From Streptomyces iranensis (GTDB lineage Bacteria > Actinomycetota > Actinomycetes > Streptomycetales > Streptomycetaceae): 64,000 bases of DNA. The notes under the pieces were generated by a model. It had not been told where the DNA came from. It saw only the letters and a list, made by a program, of their open reading frames with translations, and ran no database searches. Both the position numbers and the translations under genes were made by a program. The stretch is from NCBI RefSeq assembly GCF_017874715.1, contig NZ_JAGGLR010000006.1, positions 124,001 to 188,000 on the forward strand, written 5' to 3'. Positions 7,945 through 15,779 of the stretch are shown here, in pieces; position 1 is the stretch's first letter, and the number at the start of each line of letters is the position of its first letter.

Positions 7945-9201
7945 TCATAGGTAGACGCCGTGCAGTCGGTCGTCGAACTCGCGGACAACCCTGGGTGGAG
8001 TCGTCGAAGTGTAGGACCGCCGGACCGCGCGGACACGCTCGATGATTCGGCCTGACCGATACCGTGCCCCTGTCTCGAGTGCCCGCCCGGCCAGAGCGAA
8101 CGCACCATCCAGTCGACCAGTCGCCAGTTTCGCGGCGGCCAGGTCGAGCGTGAGCAGCGCACGCTGCTTCTCGTGGCTTGTTGTGAGGGCCACTGCGGCT
8201 GCGTCCTGGGAGGCGGCCACCCATCCAGGGAGGCCGAGCCGTGCGCCGCAGGTGAGCCGGGTCGCTGCGACCTTGGTGTGGGTGAAGGTGAACACCCATG
8301 GCCACGGTGGCGGCTGTTCGTCCTGGACGGCGTCGGTGCTGCGGACAGCCTGGGCGAGCGCGGTTTCCGCGGCGGGACGATTCCCCGCCGCCGCGTGTGC
8401 GAGTGCCTCGATCGTCCCGAGCCACGCGGTGGCGATGGCCGGTGCTGCGTCGCCCAACTGGCGATGAGCTGAGCGGACGAGGGCAAGCCCCTGGGCAGCG
8501 TTCCCGGTGTCTGCCTCGAATCCAGCCAGGCTGCCGAGCTGGTAGGCGAGGAGCAGTCGGTCGCCGGAGGTACGCGCGGCCTTGATGGCTGCGCCGTACC
8601 AGGTGCGCGCCGATCCGATGTCGTTCATATCCCATGCCAGCCAACCCGCGAGGGACGCTGCTTCACTGCCCACTGCGGCCAAGCGGGCTCGCTGTTCGGG
8701 CGTTTCGGCGTCGCTGGTGATGGTCTGGGTGAGCCGCAGGTGTGCCAGGACTGGCTCGGAGAGCTGCCGGGAGGGGGTGGAGCCGTCCAGTCGGCGGAAG
8801 GCTGTCGTGGCCACACGGAGAGTCGCGGCCTGGCCGGTGTCTGTGGGCTCGGCGTGACGAGCAGAAAGGGCCGGTGTGGTGATCGCCGCTGCGGTCCCTG
8901 CGAGGAAGTTGCGCCGGTGCACGTCGTGCTGTCCATTCTCGGCGACATGCGCCGCTGTGTGGTCGGCGAGGCCAACCAGACGCGGGGGGACGTGCAGGTG
9001 CGTGGCGGCTCTCGCCAGGATGGTCATGTCGTATGAGGCTGTGCCGCGCCCTTCGAGACGAGAGACGGCGGACTGGCTGATCCCGCAGGCGTCGCCGAGC
9101 TGACTCTGGGAGACGCCAGCGTCGCGGCGAGCCCGGCTGACGATCAGCCCGAAGTCACCTTGACGGGCGGCGTCCCGAATCGCCTGTGAAGACCAGTTCA
9201 T
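7945..9201 (-). CDS. XRE-family regulator with a long helical C-terminal domain
   Basis: A 418-residue regulator. The N-terminal helix-turn-helix lies at about residues 17-75 (LIVSRARRDAGVSQSQLGDACGISQSAVSRLEG). About 300 residues of Ala/Leu-rich helical pairs follow, resembling tetratricopeptide-type ligand or protein-sensing domains of Streptomyces XRE regulators. An RRNFLAGTAAA stretch near residue 97 resembles a Tat motif but lies after the DNA-binding domain, so it is unlikely to act in export. The gene is divergent from the Cys-rich gene at 9353, with palindromic half-sites between them, and is followed by the SLOG gene. The pair is a plausible controller of the graspetide cluster. Confidence 0.85.
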   Translation of the reverse strand: MNWSSQAIRDAARQGDFGLIVSRARRDAGVSQSQLGDACGISQSAVSRLEGRGTASYDMTILARAATHLHVPPRLVGLADHTAAHVAENGQHDVHRRNFLAGTAAAITTPALSARHAEPTDTGQAATLRVATTAFRRLDGSTPSRQLSEPVLAHLRLTQTITSDAETPEQRARLAAVGSEAASLAGWLAWDMNDIGSARTWYGAAIKAARTSGDRLLLAYQLGSLAGFEADTGNAAQGLALVRSAHRQLGDAAPAIATAWLGTIEALAHAAAGNRPAAETALAQAVRSTDAVQDEQPPPWPWVFTFTHTKVAATRLTCGARLGLPGWVAASQDAAAVALTTSHEKQRALLTLDLAAAKLATGRLDGAFALAGRALETGARYRSGRIIERVRAVRRSYTSTTPPRVVREFDDRLHGVYL

Positions 9202-9246
9202 GCCTACTCCCGTTGGTACCTGGGTCTCGCCGTTTGCCCGTTACAG

Positions 9247-9273
9247 GTATGCGCTGGCTGCATACGCGTATGC
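9247..9273. promoter_or_regulatory. Candidate operator: three GTATGC/GCATAC half-sites
   Basis: GTATGC (9247-9252) and GCATAC (9260-9265) form an inverted repeat around seven bases, and a further GTATGC follows at 9268-9273. They lie in the 151-base divergent gap between the XRE regulator and the gene at 9353, where an autoregulator would bind. No binding data can be inferred beyond position and symmetry. Confidence 0.5.
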
Positions 9274-9352
9274 GCGTCGCGGGTCAGCGCTGGCCGATAC
9301 AGCATGACGTACGGTTTCGTCTTCTCACTACCCGTAATCGGGAAGGAGACGC

Positions 9353-10144
9353 ATGAGTACCGAAGCCCTGCCGTGGACACCGCCGAACACCGAGGACATT
9401 GAGGCGTTACCGGTGGGCAAACGGTGGGATGCCGTGCGCGCCGCATCACCGATCGCAGAACGCGCCCTGCAACTGCTCGGTGACGAGACCGGCGCCGTGA
9501 TCCAGGACAAGCACGGCCCCCTCTACTGGCTCGTCGCCGTCGGCACCGCAACGAGCTGGCACCTGCGGCAAGTCCGCGTTCTGACCGAGCTGACCGGCGA
9601 GAGCACCTACCTCGGCGTACCGCCCGTCTCCTGGACGAAGGGCCCCAGCACCCACTGGCGCGTGCCCCTCTCGGCCGACCACTACCTGACCGACGCCGGG
9701 CGCCTGTGGGGTGCGCTGGCCGAGGCCGACCGCACCGAATACGGGCGCGTACCTGAGGGCCGCCAGCTCTGCTACCGCTGCCAGCTGCCCACGAACGAAC
9801 CGATCCCGGTCGAGGTGGAGAGCGGTGACGCTGTCCGCAAGACCGTCTACGTCTGCCCCACGCACGCCGCCAACTACCCGAGGAACGGCCTCCGCTCGCG
9901 GACCCTCACCAGCACGGCCGCAGACCAGCACGATGAGCGGACAGCCGTCGAGCAGACCAAAGACCCGTTCGCCAACGAGGCGTGGCGCGCGGCCATCGAC
10001 CACGCCGCGGGGTGCCTGGCCTGCCGCACACCCGGCGCCGGATGTGAGACCGGGGAGCGGCTGCTGTGCGCCTACGAGGAGGCTGCGTGGCTGGCTCGAT
10101 CCTTCAGCCCACGACCCACCAATTTACTCCCTCTCCGGCGCTGA
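9353..10144 (+). CDS. Cys-rich protein of unknown function upstream of the graspetide precursor
   Basis: A 263-residue protein of no family I can name. It carries two likely metal-binding clusters: CYRC (about residue 138) paired with CPTH (about 171), and C-terminal CLAC followed by further Cys residues in [11 protein letters not shown]. The central [24 protein letters not shown] block recurs in a degraded copy at 28349-28828, so it belongs to a paralogous family in this genome. It starts at ATG 9353 after AAGGAG, lies 52 bases before tgmA on the same strand, and is divergent from the XRE regulator. A supporting role in the graspetide system is possible but unproven. Confidence 0.7.
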   Translation: MSTEALPWTPPNTEDIEALPVGKRWDAVRAASPIAERALQLLGDETGAVIQDKHGPLYWLVAVGTATSWHLRQVRVLTELTGESTYLGVPPVSWTKGPSTHWRVPLSADHYLTDAGRLWGALAEADRTEYGRVPEGRQLCYRCQLPTNEPIPVEVESGDAVRKTVYVCPTHAANYPRNGLRSRTLTSTAADQHDERTAVEQTKDPFANEAWRAAIDHAAGCLACRTPGAGCETGERLLCAYEEAAWLARSFSPRPTNLLPLRR

Positions 10145-10196
10145 ACTGCACAGTGCTGGAGAGATGGTTCCCCATCCATCGAGTGAGAGGAAAAAC

Positions 10197-10478
10197 ATGC
10201 AACTGGTTGTGCCCCTCCCCCTACAGGCCAGCGCCCCCGTGAGCTCCGCGCCAAGCAGCATCCGCCCGTACGCGTTAGCCGGAGCGCGTTTCCGGCCCGC
10301 CGCGTCGGCTGTGGTTCCGCAGCCTCGCCCGGTCTACGACCCCGTCAGTCAGACGGCCAGGTTCGAGGACGGTACTCCGCTGACGGCCATGGCCACGTCC
10401 CAGAAGACCAACCAGGACGGCGACATCAAAAACCCGCCGCCGAGCGATGAGGGCGGGGACCCCGGAGCGATCGAGTGA
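10197..10478 (+). CDS. tgmA: Graspetide (ATP-grasp RiPP) precursor peptide, TgmA type
   Basis: A 93-residue peptide that fits the ATP-grasp-target RiPP precursors. The N-terminal part is a Pro/Ala/Ser leader with an aromatic/basic block SIRPYALAGARF at about 21-32. The C-terminal part is rich in Thr/Ser (T53, T60, T63, T67, S68, T71) followed by acidic residues (D74, D76, D84, E85, D88, E93), the donors and acceptors needed for side-chain ester crosslinks. Two Asp-Gly pairs (58-59, 74-75) are candidates for aspartimide formation. GAGAGG precedes the ATG by six bases, and the stop overlaps tgmB (GTGA). The assignment rests on the two downstream enzymes plus this composition; the exact core boundary and ring pattern are not deducible. 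Confidence 0.85.
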   Translation: MQLVVPLPLQASAPVSSAPSSIRPYALAGARFRPAASAVVPQPRPVYDPVSQTARFEDGTPLTAMATSQKTNQDGDIKNPPPSDEGGDPGAIE

Positions 10479-11428
10479 CCAACACCATTCTGGTCGTGGA
10501 TGGCCCCTGCGAGGCGGGAACCGATCTCGTCGTGGAGGGGCTGTCCTCTTCCGATATCCCCGTGTTCCGTATGGATACCGCTGACTTCCCTCACGAACTG
10601 GGGTTACGGGCACGGAACGTTGACGGACAGTGGACCGGCACGCTCTCCAACAAGCGCAGAAGCGTCGCGCTGGCCGACATCAAGGCGGTCTACTGGAACC
10701 GGCCGAGTCTGTTCCAGTTCCCCGAGCTATCGGAGTCGGACGCCCACTGGGCGCGTGGCGCTGCCCGCATCGGCCTTGGCGGCGTGCTCATGAGCCTCGC
10801 CGCCCGGTGGATGAACCACCCATCCAGAGCGTCTGCCGCGGAGTTCAAACCCCAGCAGCTTCGTACCGCACGCTCCATGGGGCTCGTCACTCCCCGAACG
10901 CTGATCACGAACTCCGCGGATGAGGCGCGGGCATTCGCGGAGGACGTCAAAGCCCCGCTGATCACCAAGCCACTGGGGACGCCGCACGTTGCCCACTCCC
11001 GGGGCTCGGAGACCATGTATACGCGCGAGGTCGACCTTGACGCCCTCGGCGGCGTGGAGCTCACTGCACACCTGTTCCAGGAGCGTGTCCCCAAGCAGTA
11101 CGAAGTGCGCTTGATCGTCGTAGGCGACACCTGCCACAGCGTGAAGATCAAGGCGCACAGCGAGGCCGCTCGTACGGATTGGCGGTCCGACTACGCCGCG
11201 CTCGAGTACGAGCCGATCGAGACGCCGGCCGACATCATCAACGGAGTGCGCGGATACATGGCTCGACTGGCCCTCATTTACGCTGCGATGGACTTCATCG
11301 TGCAGCCGAACGGTCAGTGGACGTTCCTGGAGGCAAACCCCTCGGGCCAGTGGGCATGGCTCAACAGTCCGGAAATCCCCCTAGCTGCTTCGATCGCTCA
11401 CACCCTGGAGAACTGGTGTCGCAGGTGA
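10475..11428 (+). CDS. tgmB: ATP-grasp peptide maturase (ester-forming ligase), TgmB type
   Basis: A 317-residue member of the ATP-grasp ribosomal peptide maturase (SAV_5884-like) group, related to the RimK/MvdD enzymes. It has an N-terminal pre-ATP-grasp fold (TILVVDGPCEAGTDLVVEGL) with the VYWNRPSLFQFP block. Next come the ATP-grasp segments PLITKPLG, FQERVPKQYEVRLIVVGD and the metal/ATP site MDFIVQPNGQWTFLEANPSGQW, which carries the conserved Glu-Ala-Asn. It phosphorylates acidic side chains of the precursor and joins them to Thr/Ser hydroxyls. The GTG start overlaps the tgmA stop and its own stop overlaps tgmC, so all three are translationally coupled. Confidence 0.92.
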   Translation: MTNTILVVDGPCEAGTDLVVEGLSSSDIPVFRMDTADFPHELGLRARNVDGQWTGTLSNKRRSVALADIKAVYWNRPSLFQFPELSESDAHWARGAARIGLGGVLMSLAARWMNHPSRASAAEFKPQQLRTARSMGLVTPRTLITNSADEARAFAEDVKAPLITKPLGTPHVAHSRGSETMYTREVDLDALGGVELTAHLFQERVPKQYEVRLIVVGDTCHSVKIKAHSEAARTDWRSDYAALEYEPIETPADIINGVRGYMARLALIYAAMDFIVQPNGQWTFLEANPSGQWAWLNSPEIPLAASIAHTLENWCRR

Positions 11429-12570
11429 ACTGGAAGCCGCTCGCTGAGAATCTGGCAAGCGTCCTGGAGGGCTCGGACGACCTGGTCTCCCCTCACTGGA
11501 AGCAGGCGTTCGAGGAGGTGCCTCGGCACATCTTCGTCCCACGTTATTTCCAGAATCAGGGGGGCGTACCGACTCGATGGAAGCCGCTCGACACCGCGGA
11601 CGGCGGAGACTGGCTCAACCCCATCTACACCAACGCCACACTCGTCACCCGTCTCGACCCGGAGACGGCGAAGTCAGCGGATGGGCTGTTCACCGGCGTC
11701 CCCACGTCGTCCAGCACACAGCCGAGCCTCACGGCCCGGATGCTGGAAGCCCTTGACGTACAGCCTGGAGACTGGGTCCTCGATGGGGGCACCGGCACCG
11801 GCTACCAAACCGCCCTCATCGCTCACCGCCTGGAGAGCGCTGACCAGCTCGTAACAGCGGACATCGACCCGGACCTGACGTCCGAAGCGCTGCTCAACCT
11901 GGAGGCCATCGGCATCACACCGAACGTACTCACCGTGGACGTGAGGGACTGGACTTGGCCGCCGGAGTCGTTCGACAAGGTGATCATCACGTGTGCTCTC
12001 CCGCGGATCACCGAGACATTGAGGTCTGCTGTCGCCCCCGGTGGACGACTCGTCGCGAACCTCTTCCCGCCGCTGAGCGGGGGACTGGCCGTCCTCGACC
12101 GCATGCCGGACGGGAGCCTGGAGGGGCGCTTCCAGGCGGGCGGCGGATCCTTCATGGCGGCGCGTACGACTGCGCCGGCCCCTCCCCCGCCGCTTGCATC
12201 GGGACCAGTAGGCGCACAAGGGGAAACCCACGTACCGGTCACGGCCTTCGACAGCTACCACTTCACCTTCCTGCTGGCGTCCACGCTGCCCGGTGCGGTG
12301 CTCCAGTACGGCACTGACGACGAAGGGCACACTATGCGTCGCCTGGTGATGCCCGACGGGGCGTGGGCTGAGGGCATCTTCGTCGGCGAACAGACGCGGT
12401 TCCGCGAGACGGGCGACCGCGGCATCTGGGACACCATCGAGAGCTGGTGGGGGTGGTTCGTTGATCACGACATGCCGAAATGGGACCGCTTCGGCCTGTC
12501 GGTCTCGGACGAAGAGCATCGCCTCTGGTACGAGACGCCTGAGGGCCTCTCGTGGAGGCTGCCCGCGTGA
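11416..12570 (+). CDS. tgmC: PIMT-like methyltransferase of the graspetide cluster, TgmC type
   Basis: A 384-residue protein of the ATP-grasp-maturase methyltransferase family, built on protein L-isoaspartate O-methyltransferase. The SAM site VLDGGTGTGYQTALIA (about 118-133) is followed by VTADIDPDL and the IITCALPRI motif. A C-terminal domain of about 170 residues beyond the PIMT core is typical of RiPP-associated members. In fuscimiditide-type graspetides the homologous enzyme methylates one Asp so that it closes to an aspartimide. Start GTG 11416 has GGAG six bases upstream; GTG 11425 overlaps the tgmB stop and is an alternative. It ends the cluster. Confidence 0.9.
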   Translation: MSQVNWKPLAENLASVLEGSDDLVSPHWKQAFEEVPRHIFVPRYFQNQGGVPTRWKPLDTADGGDWLNPIYTNATLVTRLDPETAKSADGLFTGVPTSSSTQPSLTARMLEALDVQPGDWVLDGGTGTGYQTALIAHRLESADQLVTADIDPDLTSEALLNLEAIGITPNVLTVDVRDWTWPPESFDKVIITCALPRITETLRSAVAPGGRLVANLFPPLSGGLAVLDRMPDGSLEGRFQAGGGSFMAARTTAPAPPPPLASGPVGAQGETHVPVTAFDSYHFTFLLASTLPGAVLQYGTDDEGHTMRRLVMPDGAWAEGIFVGEQTRFRETGDRGIWDTIESWWGWFVDHDMPKWDRFGLSVSDEEHRLWYETPEGLSWRLPA

Positions 12571-12783
12571 GTGAGGCGTAACCAGAGCACGAAGGGGCCC
12601 TCCCGGCAGGAGGGGCGCCGGTGTTCCCGGCCGTCGGCTACCCCGCCGCCGCGCCGTCCGGATGGAGAGTTGCTCGCCGAGATGTCCGAGTGGGCCGAGG
12701 GCGAGCCGCTGGACTTCGATCACATCACCCGGTGCGTCTCCAGCCTCGACTGGGCAGGCTTCGTGCCAGCGGTCACCGTCTGA
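12571..12783 (+). pseudogene. Possible remnant or small ORF, unknown
   Basis: An ORF starting directly after the tgmC stop whose last 40 residues (from DGELLAEMSEWAEGEPLDF to the end) look protein-like, while the first 30 are Arg/Pro-rich noise. An ATG at 12682 would give only 33 residues. There is no ribosome site and no recognisable family. It may be the 3' scrap of a lost gene or chance; it does not extend past 12783. Confidence 0.25.
12597..12616 (+). terminator. Hairpin after tgmC
   Basis: GCCCTCC at 12597-12603 pairs with GGAGGGGC at 12609-12616 (one bulged G, 5-base loop), 27 bases after the tgmC stop. There is no T-run. It is a plausible end point for the graspetide transcript. Confidence 0.45.
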
Positions 12784-12788
12784 CCCAG

Positions 12789-13487
12789 CTACTCGAAGAG
12801 GATTCCCGCTTCCCGTGCAAGGCTCAGGGACAATTCCATCTGCCCTGGGCCTTGCACTGTAGCGCCCTTGAGGCTCGCGCCTCCGCCAACATCAACGAGC
12901 GTGCAGTTCTCGAACCGCGCAGTACCGATGTGGCAGTTGGCCCACTGTGCTCCGGTCAGGTCGCAGCCCTCGAATTTCACGTTGTGCAGCTCGGCACCCT
13001 GGAAGTCCGCGCCCGCCATCTTGCAGTCGGCGAACGCGACGGCGTAGAGCTTCATGTGGCGGAACAGGCCAGGGGCGATGACGCAGTTCTCCATACGCAC
13101 GTCCCGGAACGTTCCAGACCTCCACGACGAGCCCGTAAACCGGCTCCCGTTCACCGCGCACCGGATCAGTGAAACATCTTGGGCACCCACTTCCGCGAAG
13201 TCGCAGGTGTTGAACCGGCAGTCGCTGAACTGGCTGCGGATCAGGCGTGTTCCGGTGAAGCGGGAACTGTCGAACGTGCAGCCCTCCATTTCAACAGCCT
13301 CAGCCGCGAGAGCCACGAAGGGCGTTCCATCGTATTTCACCCCACGGATCATCGCGTCGTCTTCCAGGCCGTCTCTCGCCATGTCGGCCGGCCGCAAGGT
13401 AGCTAAGACCTTCGGGGCAGTGGGGTTCTTGATGCGGGTGGTCCTGCCGCCTCGCCGAATCGCCTGAGTCATGCGAAGTCGATCCAT
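12789..13487 (-). CDS. Pentapeptide-repeat protein
   Basis: A 232-residue protein in which most of residues 60-215 follow the A(D/N)LXX pattern of pentapeptide repeats, e.g. FDSSRFTGTRLIRSQF, CRFNTCDF, GADFQGAELHNVKFEGCDL and GTARFENCTL. These should form a right-handed quadrilateral beta-helix. Some such proteins shield DNA gyrase from inhibitors by mimicking DNA, others have unknown roles; nothing here assigns a target. The start at 13487 (MDRLRMTQ) or 13472 (MTQAIRR) is uncertain because neither has a strong ribosome site. It is convergent with the graspetide cluster and not obviously part of it. Confidence 0.85.
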   Translation of the reverse strand: MDRLRMTQAIRRGGRTTRIKNPTAPKVLATLRPADMARDGLEDDAMIRGVKYDGTPFVALAAEAVEMEGCTFDSSRFTGTRLIRSQFSDCRFNTCDFAEVGAQDVSLIRCAVNGSRFTGSSWRSGTFRDVRMENCVIAPGLFRHMKLYAVAFADCKMAGADFQGAELHNVKFEGCDLTGAQWANCHIGTARFENCTLVDVGGGASLKGATVQGPGQMELSLSLAREAGILFE

Positions 13488-13525
13488 TCGCCGGATGGTG
13501 TGGAGGGTGAAGACCCAGAGTCTAG

Positions 13526-13550
13526 GCCGCGGAGCCCCCTCCGCCGCGGC
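13526..13550 (-). terminator. Hairpin downstream of the sugar operon
   Basis: GCCGCGG (13526-13532) and CCGCGGC (13544-13550) form a 7-bp stem with an 11-base loop in the 152-base gap between the isomerase gene stop (13640, - strand) and the pentapeptide gene. It is a plausible terminator for the leftward sugar operon, without a T-run. Confidence 0.35.
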
Positions 13551-13639
13551 TCTGTGCGGACGATGGCCGCCGGGCCCCGCGCCGGGGTGCGTTCGGCTGC
13601 CTGGACGTACGCCCGCCCAACACACCCCAGAAGCGGTCG

Positions 13640-14473
13640 TTACAGCACGAGCGTCCGGTAGCGGTCGGCGACCTCCGCCAGGACCTCCGTGCCGTCCCGG
13701 GCCCACAGGGCCGGGTTGAAGATCTCCACCTCGATCGGGCCGGTGTAGCCCGTCGCGTCGACCCGCTCGCGGAACCAGCGGAAGTCCACCGAGCCGTCGC
13801 CGAGTTGGCCCCGGCCCAGCAGGACGCCCTCCGGGAGTGGGGTGATCCAGTCGGCGAGCTGGAAGGCGGCGATGCGGCCGCCCGTGCCCGCGCGGGCGAT
13901 CTGGTCGGCGACGGTGTCGTCCCACCAGATGTGGTACGTGTCCACGACCACGCCCACCTGTTCCGCCGGGAAGCGCTCGGCCAGGTCGAGGGCCTGGGCG
14001 AGGGTGGAGACCACGCAGCGGTCGGACGCGTACATGGGGTGCAGGGGCTCGATGGCCAGGCGGACACCGTGGTCGGCGGCGTACGGGGCGAGCTCCGCCA
14101 GCGCGTCGGCGATGCGCTCGCGGGCGGCGAAGAGGTCGCGGCTGCCGGCGGGGAGGCCGCCGGAGACCAGGACCAGGGTGTCGGTGCCCAGGGTGGCGGC
14201 CTCGTCGATGGCCCGGCGGTTGTCGGCCAGGGCCGTGGCGCGCGCCTCGGGCTCACTCACGGTGAAGAAGCCGCCCCGGCAGAGGCTGGTGACGGTCAGG
14301 CCCGCGTCGCGGACGAGGCGAGCCGCGGCGTCCACGCCGTACTTCTGGACCGGCTCGCGCCACAGGCCCACGCCCGTGACGCCCGCCTTGACGCAGCCCT
14401 CCGCCAGTTCGGGCAGCGACCACTGCTTGATCGTTTCCTGGTTGAGGCTCAGGCGGGGCACAACGGGGCTCAT
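13640..14473 (-). CDS. Sugar phosphate isomerase/epimerase (xylose-isomerase-like TIM barrel)
   Basis: A 277-residue TIM-barrel protein of the AP_endonuc_2 family. Metal-binding acidic and His residues sit in the expected strands: LAIEPLHPMYASDR (Glu, His), VGVVVDTYHIWWDD (Asp, His), QLADW and GPIEVEIFN (Glu near the C-terminus). Members isomerise or epimerise free or phosphorylated sugars and inososes. Its ATG overlaps the stop of the DUF993 gene (ATGA), so the two are translated together. It is the last gene of the leftward carbohydrate operon. The true substrate is unknown. Confidence 0.85.
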   Translation of the reverse strand: MSPVVPRLSLNQETIKQWSLPELAEGCVKAGVTGVGLWREPVQKYGVDAAARLVRDAGLTVTSLCRGGFFTVSEPEARATALADNRRAIDEAATLGTDTLVLVSGGLPAGSRDLFAARERIADALAELAPYAADHGVRLAIEPLHPMYASDRCVVSTLAQALDLAERFPAEQVGVVVDTYHIWWDDTVADQIARAGTGGRIAAFQLADWITPLPEGVLLGRGQLGDGSVDFRWFRERVDATGYTGPIEVEIFNPALWARDGTEVLAEVADRYRTLVL

Positions 14474-15639
14474 TGGGTGACTCCGTACACGGACAGCAGG
14501 TGTTTCATGCGGGTCTCGGCCAGCGCCGGGTCCGGGAACAGGCCGAGCCCGTCCGCCAGTTCGTACGCCCGCGCCAGATGCGGCAGCGAGCGGGCCGACT
14601 GGAGGCCGCCGACCATGGTGAAGTGCGACTGGTGGCCCGCCAGCCAGGCCAGCAGCACCACGCCCGTCTTGTAGTAGCGGGTCGGGGTCCGGAAGAGGTG
14701 GCGGGAGAGCTCCACCGTCGGGTCGAGCAGGGCGCGGAAGGCGGCGGTGTCGCCGGTGTCCAGCTTGCGCACGGCCTCCGCCGCCAGCGGGCCCAGCGGG
14801 TCGAAGATGCCGAGCAGGGCGTGGCTGAAGCCCCGGTCGTCGCCCGCGATCAGCTCGGGGTAGTTGAAGTCGTCGCCCGTGTAGCAGCGGACCCCGTCCG
14901 GCAGCTTGCGCCGCAGGTCGATCTCGCGCTGTGCGTCGAGCAGGGAGACCTTGATGCCGTCGACCTTGTCGGGGTGGGCGGCGATGACGTCGAGGAAGGT
15001 ACGGGTGGCGGCGTCCAGGTCGGTGCTGCCCCAGTAGCCCTCCAGGGCCGGGTCGAACATCGGGCCGAGCCAGTGCAGGATCACCGGCTCGGCGGACTGG
15101 CGCAGCAGATGGCCGTAGACCTCGGAGAAGTCCTCGGGGCCCTTGGCCACGGCGCACAGGGCGCGCGAGGCCATCAGGATGGCCTGGGCGCCGAACTCCT
15201 CGCAGACGGCCAGCTGCTCCTCGTACGCCGCCCGGATCTCGTCCAGACCGTACGGATAGCCGATCTCGGTGGCGGACAGCTGGTCGGTGCCGACGCCGCA
15301 GGCGATCCGGCCGCCGACCGCCTTCGCCTCGGCCGCCGAGCGGCGGATCAGCTCGGCGGCGCCCGCCCAGTCCAGGCCCATACCGCGCTGGGCGGTGTCC
15401 ATGGCCTCGGCCACGCCCAGCCCGTGGGACCACAGGTGGCGGCGGAAGGCCAGGGTGGCGTCCCAGTCCACGGCGGCCGGGCTGTCGGGGGTCACATCGG
15501 CGTACGGGTCGGCCACGACATGGGCGGCCGAGAAGACGACGCGGGAGGTGAAGGGGGCCCCGGGGGTCGGCGACAGCGGCTCGGTGCGGGGTTCGTAGGG
15601 GCGGGTCGCACCGCCCGGCGCGGGAAGGTGGATGGTCAC
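14470..15639 (-). CDS. DUF993 family protein, dihydrodipicolinate-synthase-like aldolase
   Basis: A 389-residue protein of the DUF993 group, which is distantly related to class I (DapA-type) aldolases and occurs in sugar catabolic clusters. Recognisable stretches are RIACGVGTDQLSATE, PVILHWLGPMFDPALEGYWG, DGIKVSLLDAQREIDLR with a Lys where Schiff-base Lys would be expected, and VRCYTGDDFNYPELIAGDD. It starts with the GTG at 15639, whose codon overlaps the last TGA of a 38-bp tandem repeat carrying three short coupled ORFs. The isomerase follows with a four-base overlap. Catalysing the cleavage step after the dehydrogenase is inference from order. Confidence 0.85.
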   Translation of the reverse strand: MTIHLPAPGGATRPYEPRTEPLSPTPGAPFTSRVVFSAAHVVADPYADVTPDSPAAVDWDATLAFRRHLWSHGLGVAEAMDTAQRGMGLDWAGAAELIRRSAAEAKAVGGRIACGVGTDQLSATEIGYPYGLDEIRAAYEEQLAVCEEFGAQAILMASRALCAVAKGPEDFSEVYGHLLRQSAEPVILHWLGPMFDPALEGYWGSTDLDAATRTFLDVIAAHPDKVDGIKVSLLDAQREIDLRRKLPDGVRCYTGDDFNYPELIAGDDRGFSHALLGIFDPLGPLAAEAVRKLDTGDTAAFRALLDPTVELSRHLFRTPTRYYKTGVVLLAWLAGHQSHFTMVGGLQSARSLPHLARAYELADGLGLFPDPALAETRMKHLLSVYGVTQ

Positions 15640-15779
15640 AGGCTCAGCTCCGGTACGTCCAGGCGGTGGATGGTCACAGGCTCAGCTCCGGTACGTCCAG
15701 GCGGTGGATGGTCACAGGCTCAGCTCCGGTACGTCCAGGCGGTGCATGGTCACAGGCTCAGCTCCGGTACGTCCAGCCG
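15628..15779 (-). repeat. Four tandem 38-bp copies of a stop/start coupling junction with three 13-codon mini-ORFs
   Basis: Units begin at 15628, 15666, 15704 and 15742. On the - strand each holds the last codons of the dehydrogenase gene (R-L-D-V-P-E-L-S-L-stop), including a GGAG eight bases before a GTG whose last two bases begin the TGA stop (GTGA). The result is three closed mini-ORFs at 15712-15753, 15674-15715 and 15636-15677, each starting inside the previous stop and ending inside the next start. The final GTG starts the DUF993 gene. The unit nearest the dehydrogenase differs at one base (ATG for ATC codon). Because every unit closes itself, any copy number keeps the downstream gene in frame. 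Confidence 0.93.

Noticed and set aside
8880..8915. Tat signal (RRNFLAG) in the XRE regulator implying export
   Set aside because: It lies about 95 residues into the protein after the DNA-binding domain; internal Tat-like motifs are not export signals.
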